A DNA stretch of 64,000 bases. It comes from Paracoccaceae bacterium (GTDB taxonomy: Bacteria; Pseudomonadota; Alphaproteobacteria; Rhodobacterales; Rhodobacteraceae). The position numbers and the translations under genes were made by a program. Positions 1-7,844 of this stretch are shown here, one piece after another. The notes below the pieces were generated by a model. The model made no database searches, was not told the DNA's origin, and worked only from the letters and a program-made list of their open reading frames with translations. Each line of letters begins with the position of its first letter. Position 1 is the first letter of the stretch. The stretch is taken from contig JACKKJ010000002.1 of assembly GCA_024236495.1 (NCBI GenBank), positions 649,001 to 713,000 of the forward strand. The letters are read 5' to 3'.

Positions 1-493
1 GGGCATCCGGCGCAAGGTCGATGCGCAGGCGGCGGCGCAGCGCGCAACGGTCGAAAAGGATGGTTTCCTGTGGCAGCCATCGCACTTCGGCCCCGGCCTC
101 GGCGATCACCCTGTTTTCTACCGCCGCGACCTCGTCCTGTTGCGCGCGATAGGCGCGTTCCGCGGCCTGTGTCGTCACGGTCAGCAAGGTTCCCGCCCCC
201 GCCTCGGCGCGGATGCCAAACCGGTCGCCGCCGGTGATCCCGCCGGCGGTGTTCACCGCGACGACCTCGATCCCCCGGCCGACGGGGCGCGGAAACAGCA
301 GCTTCAGCGACCCGGCCTGCCGCAGCCCCTGCAGTCGGCCGATCCCGTCGCGATCCTGCATCACCCTCACGCGCGCGTCGCCAAACGCGCGGGGTTGTGC
401 GCATTCGGGGCTTGCAGGACGTATGTCGGCGGCTGCGTTGATCCCGGCCTCCCTCGGAAAGGTGTCGGGTCGATCCTGCCGCCCGTAGTGCAA
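1..493 (-). CDS. ureD: Urease accessory protein UreD, N-terminal part (cut by window edge)
   Basis: UreD, together with UreF and UreG, helps deliver nickel to urease apoprotein in the cytoplasm. I translated the minus strand by eye. The frame gives GLRQAGSLKLLFPR, then VNTAGGITGGDRF near position 250, then TTQAAERAYRAQ, which are the conserved UreD N-terminal blocks. The gene continues past position 1, where the rest of a urease operon would be expected. The start is unclear: the frame has no ATG before 361, which would remove conserved residues. TTG at 493 is the nearest conventional start that keeps them, but it has no ribosome binding site. A strong GGGAGG lies 5 nt before an ATC at 442, and translation from there would begin MNAAADIRPASPECAQPRA. 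Family identity is confident; the start is not. Confidence 0.85.
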   Translation of the reverse strand, partial: MHYGRQDRPDTFPREAGINAAADIRPASPECAQPRAFGDARVRVMQDRDGIGRLQGLRQAGSLKLLFPRPVGRGIEVVAVNTAGGITGGDRFGIRAEAGAGTLLTVTTQAAERAYRAQQDEVAAVENRVIAEAGAEVRWLPQETILFDRCALRRRLRIDLAPDA

Positions 494-614
494 AAAGCGC
501 AGGGGCCGCGATACCGGACAGGGCCCCAAGACCGGGAGTGCCCGTTTTTTCGGCACTCGCTTGCCCGTGCTGACGCATTGGACGACAGGTCGTGCAGCCT
601 GCGCGCGCGCCAGG

Positions 615-1412
615 CTACTGCTGGGCGACCTCGATCGCGACCGAAAGGGCTTCGCCCTCGCCCCCGGCGCGCGTTCCACGGACGGGGGCCGCCTGCGCGT
701 AGTCCAGCCCGGTCGCGACCCGGACATAGCGCGTGTCTGCCGAAACGCAGTTCGCCGGATCGAAGGAAACCCAGCCAAGGCCATCGACATGCGCCTCGGC
801 CCAGGCGTGCATCGCCTCTTGAGCGATGCGGTCCTCCAACATCAGGTAACCTGACACATAGCGGGCGGGAAATCCCAGTTCGCGCGCCCCGGCAACGAAG
901 ATGTGGGTGTGGTCCTGGCAAACGCCGCGGCCCTTGGCCAGCGCGTCCTCGGCACTCCAGTCCGGATGGGATGCGCCGATCTCGTAGGTCAGCGCCTCGT
1001 GCACCACACGCATCAGCGCGTGCAACCGGGCCAGGTCATCGCCCGCCTCCACCCGGCGCAGCAGCGCGCGGACCCCCGCCCTCGCCTCTGTTCGCGGGGT
1101 CGACGTCCGGTAAAGCCAAAGTGGGGCTGGCCCGGAATGGTTGCCCACCACGCCATGCAACTCCGAAATCTCGACCACGCCTTCGCTTGTCACCTCAAGC
1201 CGCGTTGCGCCCCGGTCCAGGCTGACAAGTTCGACGACATTGTTGTGATGGTCGGTGTAGGAAAGCTCCTTTCGGCCGCCCGATACGGTTGTTGTCCAGG
1301 TCTCGACAAGCTGGCCGTGGCTGGACTTCGGCGTCTTGCGAAGCTGTTGCAGACCGTGGCTGACCGGCGCGTCGAAATCATATCGGGTGGTGTGGCTGAT
1401 CTTCAGGCGCAT
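615..1412 (-). CDS. Transglutaminase-like cysteine protease family protein
   Basis: This 265-residue protein has a bacterial transglutaminase N-terminal beta region (MRLKISHTTRYDFDAPV at residues 1-17) followed by a transglutaminase core. The likely catalytic triad is visible: Cys in GVCQDHTH, His in HAWAEAHV and Asp in SFDPANC. Such proteins are papain-fold proteases or amidases. It is the third gene of a tight operon, 3 nt after the alpha-E gene and 9 nt after the end of its reading frame, which itself follows the ATP-grasp gene closely. In other bacteria the same trio is predicted to make and cleave a peptide-like bond, with this protein as the likely hydrolase. Substrate unknown. No signal peptide is evident. 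Confidence 0.85.
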   Translation of the reverse strand: MRLKISHTTRYDFDAPVSHGLQQLRKTPKSSHGQLVETWTTTVSGGRKELSYTDHHNNVVELVSLDRGATRLEVTSEGVVEISELHGVVGNHSGPAPLWLYRTSTPRTEARAGVRALLRRVEAGDDLARLHALMRVVHEALTYEIGASHPDWSAEDALAKGRGVCQDHTHIFVAGARELGFPARYVSGYLMLEDRIAQEAMHAWAEAHVDGLGWVSFDPANCVSADTRYVRVATGLDYAQAAPVRGTRAGGEGEALSVAIEVAQQ

Positions 1413-1415
1413 GAT

Positions 1416-2354
1416 CTACTCGTAGAACCTGTAGTCGATTTCGATCTGCCGGCCGAGCTCGCCCAGCCGGCCCAGAACCTTCTGGATGAATTCATGCAGT
1501 CCACCGTCGAAAATCGCCTCGATGTCGCGGTCAAGATAGGCCTGAAGGTCATGCGCCTTGGCAAGCGATGCCGGCTGGCTGCCGTAGCTTGAGCCGAGAT
1601 AGTCAAGGTTGTCGCGGATCTTGCGCACGCAAAAGCACAGGCTGCGCGGCATCCGGCGATCCAGGATCAGGAACTGAGCGATATCGCGCGGCGTGAAGTT
1701 CGATCCGTATTCCATGCGAAAACCGCCGCGCGCCGAGACCGACAGAAGGATGGTTTCCCACTGGACGTTGTCGATCGAACTGCCGACCGCAGCGACCGAA
1801 GGCAGAAGGACATAGTATTTCACATCGAGGATTCGCGCGGTGCTGTCGGCGCGTTCAAGGAAGGTGCCAAGCCGCAGGAAATCGTAGATGTCGTTGCGCA
1901 GCATCGTCCCGTCGGTCGCGCCTCGCACCAGCGCCGACCGTTCGCGCACCCGGTGCAGCACCTTGGGCAGGTCGCGTTCGGCGACCTTGCGCGACAAGGC
2001 CTCGCGCGCCCACATCCAGGTGCCGTTCGTCGCCTCCCACACGTCATGGGTCAGCGCGGTGCGCACCATGCGGGCGTTCTGCCGCGCGGCGGCAAGCGCG
2101 GAGAGGACCGAAGACGGATTGTCGGCGGACCGCAGCATCCAGTCGATCGCCTGATCCTTCGTCAGGCTGCCATGACCCTCGTCGTAGCCCTCCGCGACAC
2201 CGGCTGTCTGCAGGATAGACCGCCATTCCCCGTCGCCGGCGCCTGACCGCGTCAGCGCGATGCGCTGGCCGGTCTCGATCAGGCGGGCCGTGTTCTCTGC
2301 CCGTTCAAGATATCGGTACATCCAGAACAGGCCGTTCGCGGTCTTGCCAAGCAT
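1416..2354 (-). CDS. Alpha-E domain protein (DUF403)
   Basis: A 312-residue, all-helical protein of the alpha-E (DUF403) family. It begins MLGKTANGLFWMYRYLERAE, the family signature, and has the ENTARLIETGQRI segment next to it and ERADSTARILDVKYY in the second half. The biochemical role is unknown; it is almost always encoded beside a circularly permuted ATP-grasp protein and a transglutaminase-like protein, so it may be a scaffold or accessory subunit for the ligase. Here it starts 5 nt after the ATP-grasp stop and ends 3 nt before the transglutaminase start, so the three are surely co-transcribed. Confidence 0.88.
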   Translation of the reverse strand: MLGKTANGLFWMYRYLERAENTARLIETGQRIALTRSGAGDGEWRSILQTAGVAEGYDEGHGSLTKDQAIDWMLRSADNPSSVLSALAAARQNARMVRTALTHDVWEATNGTWMWAREALSRKVAERDLPKVLHRVRERSALVRGATDGTMLRNDIYDFLRLGTFLERADSTARILDVKYYVLLPSVAAVGSSIDNVQWETILLSVSARGGFRMEYGSNFTPRDIAQFLILDRRMPRSLCFCVRKIRDNLDYLGSSYGSQPASLAKAHDLQAYLDRDIEAIFDGGLHEFIQKVLGRLGELGRQIEIDYRFYE

Positions 2355-2359
2355 TGCGG

Positions 2360-3781
2360 TCAGTCCTCCAGCACCCAGGTATCCTTGGTGCCGCCGCCCT
2401 GGGACGAGTTCACCACCAGCGACCCTTTCTTGAGCGCGACGCGCGTCAGCCCGCCGGGCGTGATGTGGACGTTGCCCGGACTGACAAGGACGAAGGGCCG
2501 CAGATCGACATGGCGGGGCGCAAGGCCGGCGCGGGTGAAGATCGGGACGGTCGAAAGCGAAAGGGTCGGCTGCGCGATGTAGTTGCCCGGCCGGGCCTTC
2601 AGCTTGTCGCGAAATGCGGCAAGTTCCTTGCGGCTGGCCGCCGGCCCGATCAGCATGCCATAGCCGCCGGATCCATGGACCTCCTTCACCACCAGCTCCG
2701 ACAGATTGTCGAGGACATAGGCCAGCGCCTCTGCATCCTGACAGCGCCAGGTCGGCACGTTCTGCAAAAGCGGGCGTTCTCCGGTGTAGAATTCGACAAT
2801 CTCCGGCATGTAGCTGTAGATCGCCTTGTCATCGGCGATCCCGGTACCCGGCGCGTTGGCGATGGTGATGCCCCCCGCGCGGTAGACATCCATGATGCCG
2901 GGAACGCCAAGCGTGCTTTCCGGGTTGAAGTTCAACGGGTCGAGAAACGCATCGTCTACCCGCCGGTAAAGTACGTCGATGGGCTTGTATCCCTCTGTCG
3001 TCCGCATCGCGACGCGCCCGTCGACCACGCGCAGGTCATGCCCTTCGACCAGTTCCACCCCCATTTCGTCGGCAAGGAATGCGTGTTCGAAATAGGCGGA
3101 ATTGTAGATACCCGGCGTCAGCACCGCGACGGTGGGCGCCCCGTTCGTCTGCGGGGCGCAGGCGGCCAGCGACCGGCGCAGGTTCGCCGGATAGGTCTGG
3201 ACGGGCTGCACCCGGTTGCGCGCAAAAAGCTCCGGAAACATCTGGAGCATGGTTTCCCGGTTCTCCAGCATGTAGCTGACGCCGGACGGCGTGCGGGCAT
3301 TGTCCTCAAGGACATAGAACTGGTCGTCGTCGGTGCGGACTAGGTCTATCCCGACAATATGTGTGTAGACGCCCCCGGGGGGCGTCACGCCGATCATCTC
3401 GGGCAGGAATGCTTCGTTGCGTGATATCATCTCAAGCGGGATGCGCCCGGCCCGGACGATTTCCTGACGATGGTAGATATCGTGCAGGAAGGCATTGATC
3501 GCGCGCACCCGCTGTTCGATCCCCCGGCTCAGGCGCTGCCATTCCCGGGCCGCGATGACGCGTGGCACGATATCGAAGGGGATCAGCCGTTCTTCCGCCT
3601 CGGCCCGGCCGTAGACGTTGAAGGTGATGCCCGTCAGGCGAAAAAGCTCTTCCGCCTCGCGGCTCTTTGCCCGCAGCCGCGCGGGCGTTTCTGCATCGAG
3701 CCAGTCCTTGATGCCCGAATATGGCGCCCGAAGCGCGCTGTCGTTGCCCCACATTTCATCGAAGATCGGCGGATTGGTCAT
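2360..3781 (-). CDS. Circularly permuted ATP-grasp ligase (DUF404/DUF407 type)
   Basis: A 473-residue protein of the circularly permuted ATP-grasp group. Visible motifs are GITFNVYG (residues 51-58), a central VLEDNARTPSGVSYMLENRE block, VVKEVHGSGGYGML resembling an ATP-grasp glycine-rich loop, and the family-typical C terminus SSQGGGTKDTWVLED. ATP-grasp enzymes join a carboxylate to an amine or thiol through an acyl-phosphate; for this subfamily a peptide ligase role is predicted but the substrate is not known. It is the first gene of the three-gene operon that runs leftward. A fourth gene often found with it, a proteasome-like protease, is not present in the window. Confidence 0.88.
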   Translation of the reverse strand: MTNPPIFDEMWGNDSALRAPYSGIKDWLDAETPARLRAKSREAEELFRLTGITFNVYGRAEAEERLIPFDIVPRVIAAREWQRLSRGIEQRVRAINAFLHDIYHRQEIVRAGRIPLEMISRNEAFLPEMIGVTPPGGVYTHIVGIDLVRTDDDQFYVLEDNARTPSGVSYMLENRETMLQMFPELFARNRVQPVQTYPANLRRSLAACAPQTNGAPTVAVLTPGIYNSAYFEHAFLADEMGVELVEGHDLRVVDGRVAMRTTEGYKPIDVLYRRVDDAFLDPLNFNPESTLGVPGIMDVYRAGGITIANAPGTGIADDKAIYSYMPEIVEFYTGERPLLQNVPTWRCQDAEALAYVLDNLSELVVKEVHGSGGYGMLIGPAASRKELAAFRDKLKARPGNYIAQPTLSLSTVPIFTRAGLAPRHVDLRPFVLVSPGNVHITPGGLTRVALKKGSLVVNSSQGGGTKDTWVLED

Positions 3782-3989
3782 ACCCGCATCCTAGGCGCGC
3801 CGTGCGGCAAGTCTCCAACGATCTTGCGAAGCGGCGCGAAAACTCGCCCCGGGTTGTTGCATTTTCGCGCGCGGCAGCGGGCACATGCCTGATTTTTCGG
3901 CGAACGTCGTGGTCAGACAGGCCCCCGGACCCAGGCGGCCCTCTTCGACAGGCAGTCCCGCCGGCGTTTCGGGCATTCGATCACCACGA

Positions 3990-4031
3990 AAAACCAAAAG
4001 CCACGCAGTCCTCTGGGGGTGCGTGGCTTTT
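3990..4031 (-). terminator. Intrinsic terminator after tRNA-Thr
   Basis: A 12-bp perfect inverted repeat (positions 3997-4008 with 4020-4031, stem GCCACGCA flanked by A and T runs) lies 11 nt beyond the 3' end of the tRNA gene. On the minus strand the stem is followed by TTTTGGTTTTT, a good U-tract, so it terminates the tRNA transcript. The same hairpin could also stop rightward transcription. Confidence 0.85.
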
Positions 4032-4041
4032 GTCTGGTAAC

Positions 4042-4117
4042 TGGTGCCGGTGAAGGGACTCGAACCCCCGACCCCATCATTACGAATGACGTGCTCTACC
4101 AGCTGAGCTACACCGGC
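4042..4117 (-). tRNA. tRNA-Thr, anticodon CGT
   Basis: The minus strand folds as a standard 76-nt cloverleaf. The acceptor GCCGGTG pairs with CACCGGC, the D arm is GCTC...GAGC, the anticodon stem CGTCA/TGATG carries the loop TTCGTAA giving anticodon CGT (reads ACG, threonine), the T arm loop is TTCGAGT, and the 3' end ACCA is encoded. It is followed by a strong intrinsic terminator. Confidence 0.97.
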
Positions 4118-4234
4118 ATTTTCGCTGGCACGGCCGTACAACGGCCCTGACGGCAATTCAACCCCCCGAACGCCAAGTGACGGCCTGGGCATCGTCGGCG
4201 GGCTGATAGCATCAACGCCACCAAGTGTGTAGCC

Positions 4235-5713
4235 CTATTTTTCATTCTCTTCAGGTGTATTTCCTGTCTCGCCGTGCGCGACCACATAGTCTGTCGGCGG
4301 CACCGCGAAGTCGCCCGTTTCAGGCGCGTTCGAAGCGCGCTCGCCGACGATCAGGGGCAGCATGTCCGCGCCGCCTGCCGGGCCAAGGCCGCCCTCTTGC
4401 GGCTCGCGCCAGGTGAATGTGTCGAAGCCACCGCAGTTGGCACAGACCGGCGCCCATTGAGCTTCGATGTTGTGGCAGTTGTCGCAAACCCATTGCGGCC
4501 CGCGGCTTGCGGTCAGCGCGCGCGCCAGCCAGCCGCGCACGACCGCCTCGGACGATCCTTCACCGCGCTCGATCGCGGCCATTATGGTCAGGACCCGGGC
4601 GGTCGGGTGGGCCTGCGCAAGTGTTCCCATGGCGCGGCGCGCCGCCGGGAAATCTTCGGCGGCGATGCTCAGTTCGGCCTTCAACAGGCGGCTTTCCTCA
4701 TGATCGGGGCGCGCGGCGATCAGCGTTTCGAACCGCTTCAACCGGGCTTGCGGCGTTTCCTCGGGATCGATGGCGGCATAGGCCGCAGCCAGATCCGGGT
4801 GGGGCTGTGCCGCCCATGCCTTGACAAGAAGCCGCTGCGCCAGCTTCGGCTTGCCCTTGGCGATATAGGCCTCTGCCGCCATCGCCGCCGCCGGAATCAG
4901 GTCGGGCGAGGCCTTGTTGGCCGCGATCGCCGCCTCTCGCGTCTCGATAGAGGCGTCTTCGTCGAAGACCTCGCGTGCTTCCTGCAGCGCAAGGACGGCA
5001 TCGCGGCGGCTGTGCACATCGCGCGGAAGAAGACCCTGCTTGAGCTTCGCGCCCAGAACCTTGCGCGCACCGCGCCAGTCGCCGGACCCGGTCTGAAGCT
5101 GCAGAAGCGTGTCCTGCACCCCGGAATGGCGCGGGTTCAGGGAAAACGCCTTTTCCGCCAGCTTCAGGGCGGTTGCGGTATCGCCCTCGGACAGCTTCTG
5201 CATCATCAAGCCGCGAACCGCGACGAACCGCGTGCGGTCGTCGGACAGCAGGCGCTTGTAGACAGCGGTCGCGCGGCGCGTGTCGCCGGCCAGCTCCGCG
5301 GCCTGCGCCATCAGCAGGTTGGTCAATTCCGGCCTTTCGAGAAACTTCTCGGCCCTCGCGGCCTTGGACATCGCGACACGGCCGTCGCCCGAGGCGATCG
5401 CCATCATGCCCTCGGCCAGCGCCTCGAACCCCTTGCGCTCGCGGTTGCGGTTGAAGTAGCGGCTGATCGCCGTTTCGTCGCCGTTCAGAAATCGCAAGGT
5501 GGCGACAAGAAGCCCCAGAAGCTTGAGGCCGATCCACACCGCAACGACGGCCAGAACCCCGGCAATCGCGGCCTGAAGCGGCCCGAGCGTGAATTCGGTG
5601 TTGGCAACGACAAGCCGCAACCCCGTGCCCTGGTCGGCCAGATGCCCCGCCAGCAGCGTCAGCGCCGCGACGATGGCGACGAAGACGACGATCTTGATGA
5701 AGGACCAGATCAT
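4235..5713 (-). CDS. hemY: HemY family TPR membrane protein
   Basis: HemY-type inner-membrane protein associated with heme biosynthesis; its molecular role is not settled. The 492-residue protein starts MIWSFIKIVVFVAIVAALTL (first membrane segment), has a second membrane segment around residues 45-65 and then the ISRYFNRNRERKGFEALAEG block typical of the HemY N domain, followed by helical TPR-like repeats. The C-terminal tail has a CDNC-x10-CANC zinc-ribbon-like motif at about residues 410-427. I chose ATG 5713 (AAAGG 7 nt upstream, 10 nt after the previous stop) over an upstream in-frame start that would overlap the Mic60-like gene. It is last in the hemD/Mic60-like/hemY group. Confidence 0.85.
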   Translation of the reverse strand: MIWSFIKIVVFVAIVAALTLLAGHLADQGTGLRLVVANTEFTLGPLQAAIAGVLAVVAVWIGLKLLGLLVATLRFLNGDETAISRYFNRNRERKGFEALAEGMMAIASGDGRVAMSKAARAEKFLERPELTNLLMAQAAELAGDTRRATAVYKRLLSDDRTRFVAVRGLMMQKLSEGDTATALKLAEKAFSLNPRHSGVQDTLLQLQTGSGDWRGARKVLGAKLKQGLLPRDVHSRRDAVLALQEAREVFDEDASIETREAAIAANKASPDLIPAAAMAAEAYIAKGKPKLAQRLLVKAWAAQPHPDLAAAYAAIDPEETPQARLKRFETLIAARPDHEESRLLKAELSIAAEDFPAARRAMGTLAQAHPTARVLTIMAAIERGEGSSEAVVRGWLARALTASRGPQWVCDNCHNIEAQWAPVCANCGGFDTFTWREPQEGGLGPAGGADMLPLIVGERASNAPETGDFAVPPTDYVVAHGETGNTPEENEK

Positions 5714-5723
5714 CCGCTGCCTT

Positions 5724-6962
5724 TCACTCCACCGTTTGCGCCAGGGCCGATACCGCGGCAAGTGCCGCCATCCGCCGTTGCGCCAGGCCGACCCACTCGG
5801 CCATCACCGCCTTGCCACCTTCGGGAAGCGCCGCGATCTCGTCGATGGCGGCGGCAAGGTCGCCCGCCTTCAGCGCGGCGTCGGCCCGCGACAGGATCGC
5901 ATCGGGATCATCACCGGCGCGCGGAGTCAGCGACCGCGCGCCCGACTGACTGCGAAGGAACGCAGAAATCCGGTCGGCCCAGCCCTCGCCCGCGGTTTCA
6001 CGCAACGAAACCGTCAAAGCCTCCCGCGCGGCAGAATCGAACCGGGTTTGCAGAAGCTGGCTGGTCGGAACGCCCTTGGCCTGTTCGGACAGCCCGGCGG
6101 GCAGCTCGACCCCCGCAGAAGACAGATCAGCCATCGCGCCCTCGATCGACGCGCCGCTTTCAACCGCAGCGCGCAGATGGCTCAGGGCGGCGCGCGCCAG
6201 CGCCCGCTTCGTCTCTGCCTCCGCCTCGGCGCGGATTCGTTCTGCTTCCGCCTCGGCCGCTTTCAGCCGGTCCTCCGCCTCGGCGGCCACCTGGGCCAGC
6301 CGGGCTTCCATCGCGGTGCTTTCACCGCGCTGCGCATCGATCTCGGACTTGAGCGCAGCAACCTCCCGTTCAAAGGATTGAAGCGCCGCCGCAGATATAC
6401 CGTCGCCGGATATCGGTTGCCGTTCCAGCGTGGTCAACCGATCCTCAAGCGCGCTGGCCCGCGCTTCCAAAGCCTTCAGCGCGGCGGCCGTATCCTTGCG
6501 CGCTGCCTCTGATGCAGCTTCGGACGCTGACAGTCGGGCATCGAGTGCTGCAAGGTCCGCGGGGTTCGCACCCGGCGCAAAGGCGTCAACCCGCGCCTCG
6601 ACGGCGGCAAGATCGGCGTCCTGACTGCCCAGCTGAGACCTGAGCCCGGCAATCTCCGCCTTCAGGTCCGTCGCGGGCGCAGACGTCGGCAGTGCGTAGT
6701 AAGCCGCGCCGAAACCAAGACCGGCCGCAACCGCGCCGCCAAGGATTGTGCCGAACCATCCACCACCCCGCCCTTGCGGCGCCTCTGGCGGCACCACCGG
6801 CTGATCGGGTTCCGGGGCCAGTTCCTGCACGTTCGGCGCTGGCTCTGGATCTTGAATTGCGTCGGCTGCCGGATCTTCGGGCGTCTCCACCTCTGGCCCT
6901 GAAACCGGGTCCAGCGGCGCCTCGGGGGTGTCGGAGCCCTCTGTCTTCTTCGTTCTGGCCAA
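5724..6962 (-). CDS. Mic60/mitofilin-like inner membrane protein
   Basis: A 412-residue protein with an acidic, proline-rich N-terminal cytoplasmic stretch, one membrane segment at about residues 85-108 (FGTILGGAVAAGLGFGAAYY), a long alanine/glutamate-rich coiled coil (about 115-260) and a C-terminal mitofilin-type domain (about 280-412). Alphaproteobacterial Mic60 homologues shape intracytoplasmic membranes and sit beside hemY, as here. The start codon is TTG, supported by GGAGG 5 nt upstream at 6968-6972; no ATG lies nearby in frame. Operon order is hemD, this gene, hemY, with a 79-nt gap after hemD and 10 nt before hemY. Confidence 0.83.
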   Translation of the reverse strand: MARTKKTEGSDTPEAPLDPVSGPEVETPEDPAADAIQDPEPAPNVQELAPEPDQPVVPPEAPQGRGGGWFGTILGGAVAAGLGFGAAYYALPTSAPATDLKAEIAGLRSQLGSQDADLAAVEARVDAFAPGANPADLAALDARLSASEAASEAARKDTAAALKALEARASALEDRLTTLERQPISGDGISAAALQSFEREVAALKSEIDAQRGESTAMEARLAQVAAEAEDRLKAAEAEAERIRAEAEAETKRALARAALSHLRAAVESGASIEGAMADLSSAGVELPAGLSEQAKGVPTSQLLQTRFDSAAREALTVSLRETAGEGWADRISAFLRSQSGARSLTPRAGDDPDAILSRADAALKAGDLAAAIDEIAALPEGGKAVMAEWVGLAQRRMAALAAVSALAQTVE

Positions 6963-7041
6963 TCGCGCCTCCGGATCTTCGGCCCCACCGCCGCATCGTC
7001 ATGGGCCGCTTTGTTCAATCTAGACGCCGAAGGGGCGCGCC

Positions 7042-7800
7042 TCAAGACGAACCGGCTGCGTCAATCAGCGCGCCAAGCGCATCCATCATCGCCTCGGCAT
7101 CGGGCCGCGCGGCCACTTCCAGACTGGCGGGCCGCAGCGCACGCGCGACATCCGCGACACGCGCACTCATTGCGGCCACGCAAAGCGGTGCTGTCGCCGC
7201 CTCAAGTTCAGCAACCGCGCGCCGCGCCGACTCCGTCGAGAAAAGCGGAAGCAGAAGGGGTGTGTCGCCTTGCAGCCTGCTTCTCAACTCATCGCTGGCG
7301 GGCCGGGCCGCCTGTTCGTAGAGAATGGCGGAAACAGTCTCTATTCCAGCCAAAGAAAGCGCCGCCTCAAGATCGAAAGCGATGGTTGCACCGCGTGGAT
7401 AGGCAACACGAACCGGCTGAAGATCCCTGGCGATCCAATGCGCCAGTGCGGCGGCGTCACCCGGACCCTCGCGTGCATCGAAACCCGCGGCGCGCGCTAC
7501 TTCTGCGGTGCGCGCGCCGACACACAGGGCGGGAAGGTCGCGCCGGTCGCTGATGCGCACCAGGCCAGCGACCGCGTTTGCCGAGGTGAAGACCACGGCC
7601 TCGCACCCGTTCAGCGGCAGATCGGCGCAGCGAAACACGATATCGGTCAAAGGCGAGATGACGACCGGCCAGTCCGCACCAAAAACGGTCCGAAAGGATT
7701 CGGCGAAGGCCTCGGACTGCACCCGGGGCCGGGTCAGGATCAGCGTCGGTCGGAAAATCGCGCACCTCCATCCGGCCTGCCGGGATTGTATGACACCCAT
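7042..7800 (-). CDS. hemD: Uroporphyrinogen-III synthase
   Basis: HemD closes the linear tetrapyrrole hydroxymethylbilane to uroporphyrinogen III with inversion of ring D. The conserved start block TLILTRPRVQSEAFAESF, a middle AVVFTSANAVAGL motif and VAYPRGATIAFDLEAAL fit the family, as does the gene order with Mic60-like and hemY. The first ATG close to the body is at 7800 and gives 252 residues with about 15 extra residues before the usual start. An ATT at 7758 lies 6 nt after GGAGG and would give MFRPTLILTRP, the expected N terminus, so the true start may be ATT. It is divergent from tsaD, sharing a short inverted-repeat region. Confidence 0.87.
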   Translation of the reverse strand: MGVIQSRQAGWRCAIFRPTLILTRPRVQSEAFAESFRTVFGADWPVVISPLTDIVFRCADLPLNGCEAVVFTSANAVAGLVRISDRRDLPALCVGARTAEVARAAGFDAREGPGDAAALAHWIARDLQPVRVAYPRGATIAFDLEAALSLAGIETVSAILYEQAARPASDELRSRLQGDTPLLLPLFSTESARRAVAELEAATAPLCVAAMSARVADVARALRPASLEVAARPDAEAMMDALGALIDAAGSS

Positions 7801-7844
7801 GCGGGTGTTACCTGCCGGAACAGGGCCGCGCAACCGGCAGGATC
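7792..7844. promoter_or_regulatory. Inverted repeats between hemD and tsaD
   Basis: Two inverted repeats fill the short divergent gap. ACACCC/GGGTGT (7794-7799 with 7804-7809) spans the hemD ATG. CCTGCCGG (7811-7818) pairs perfectly with CCGGCAGG (7834-7841) around a 15-nt loop. The right arm contains the GGCAGG that serves as the tsaD ribosome binding site, and by symmetry the left arm gives GGCAGG 10 nt upstream of the hemD ATG. In RNA, either transcript could hide its own ribosome binding site; as DNA it could be an operator. Confidence 0.55.

Noticed and set aside
140..1225. 361-codon plus-strand frame over ureD and the transglutaminase gene
   Set aside because: Arg/Pro-rich shadow with no family features, opposite two recognisable proteins.
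3791..4192. Minus-strand open frame of 133 codons containing VAQLVEHV
   Set aside because: It runs through the tRNA-Thr gene and its terminator; that peptide is the well-known false translation of a tRNA.
5993..6012. Inverted repeat GGTTTC...GAAACC in the Mic60-like gene
   Set aside because: Resembles parS arms but the 7-nt spacer is wrong for ParB and it lies in coding sequence far from parAB.
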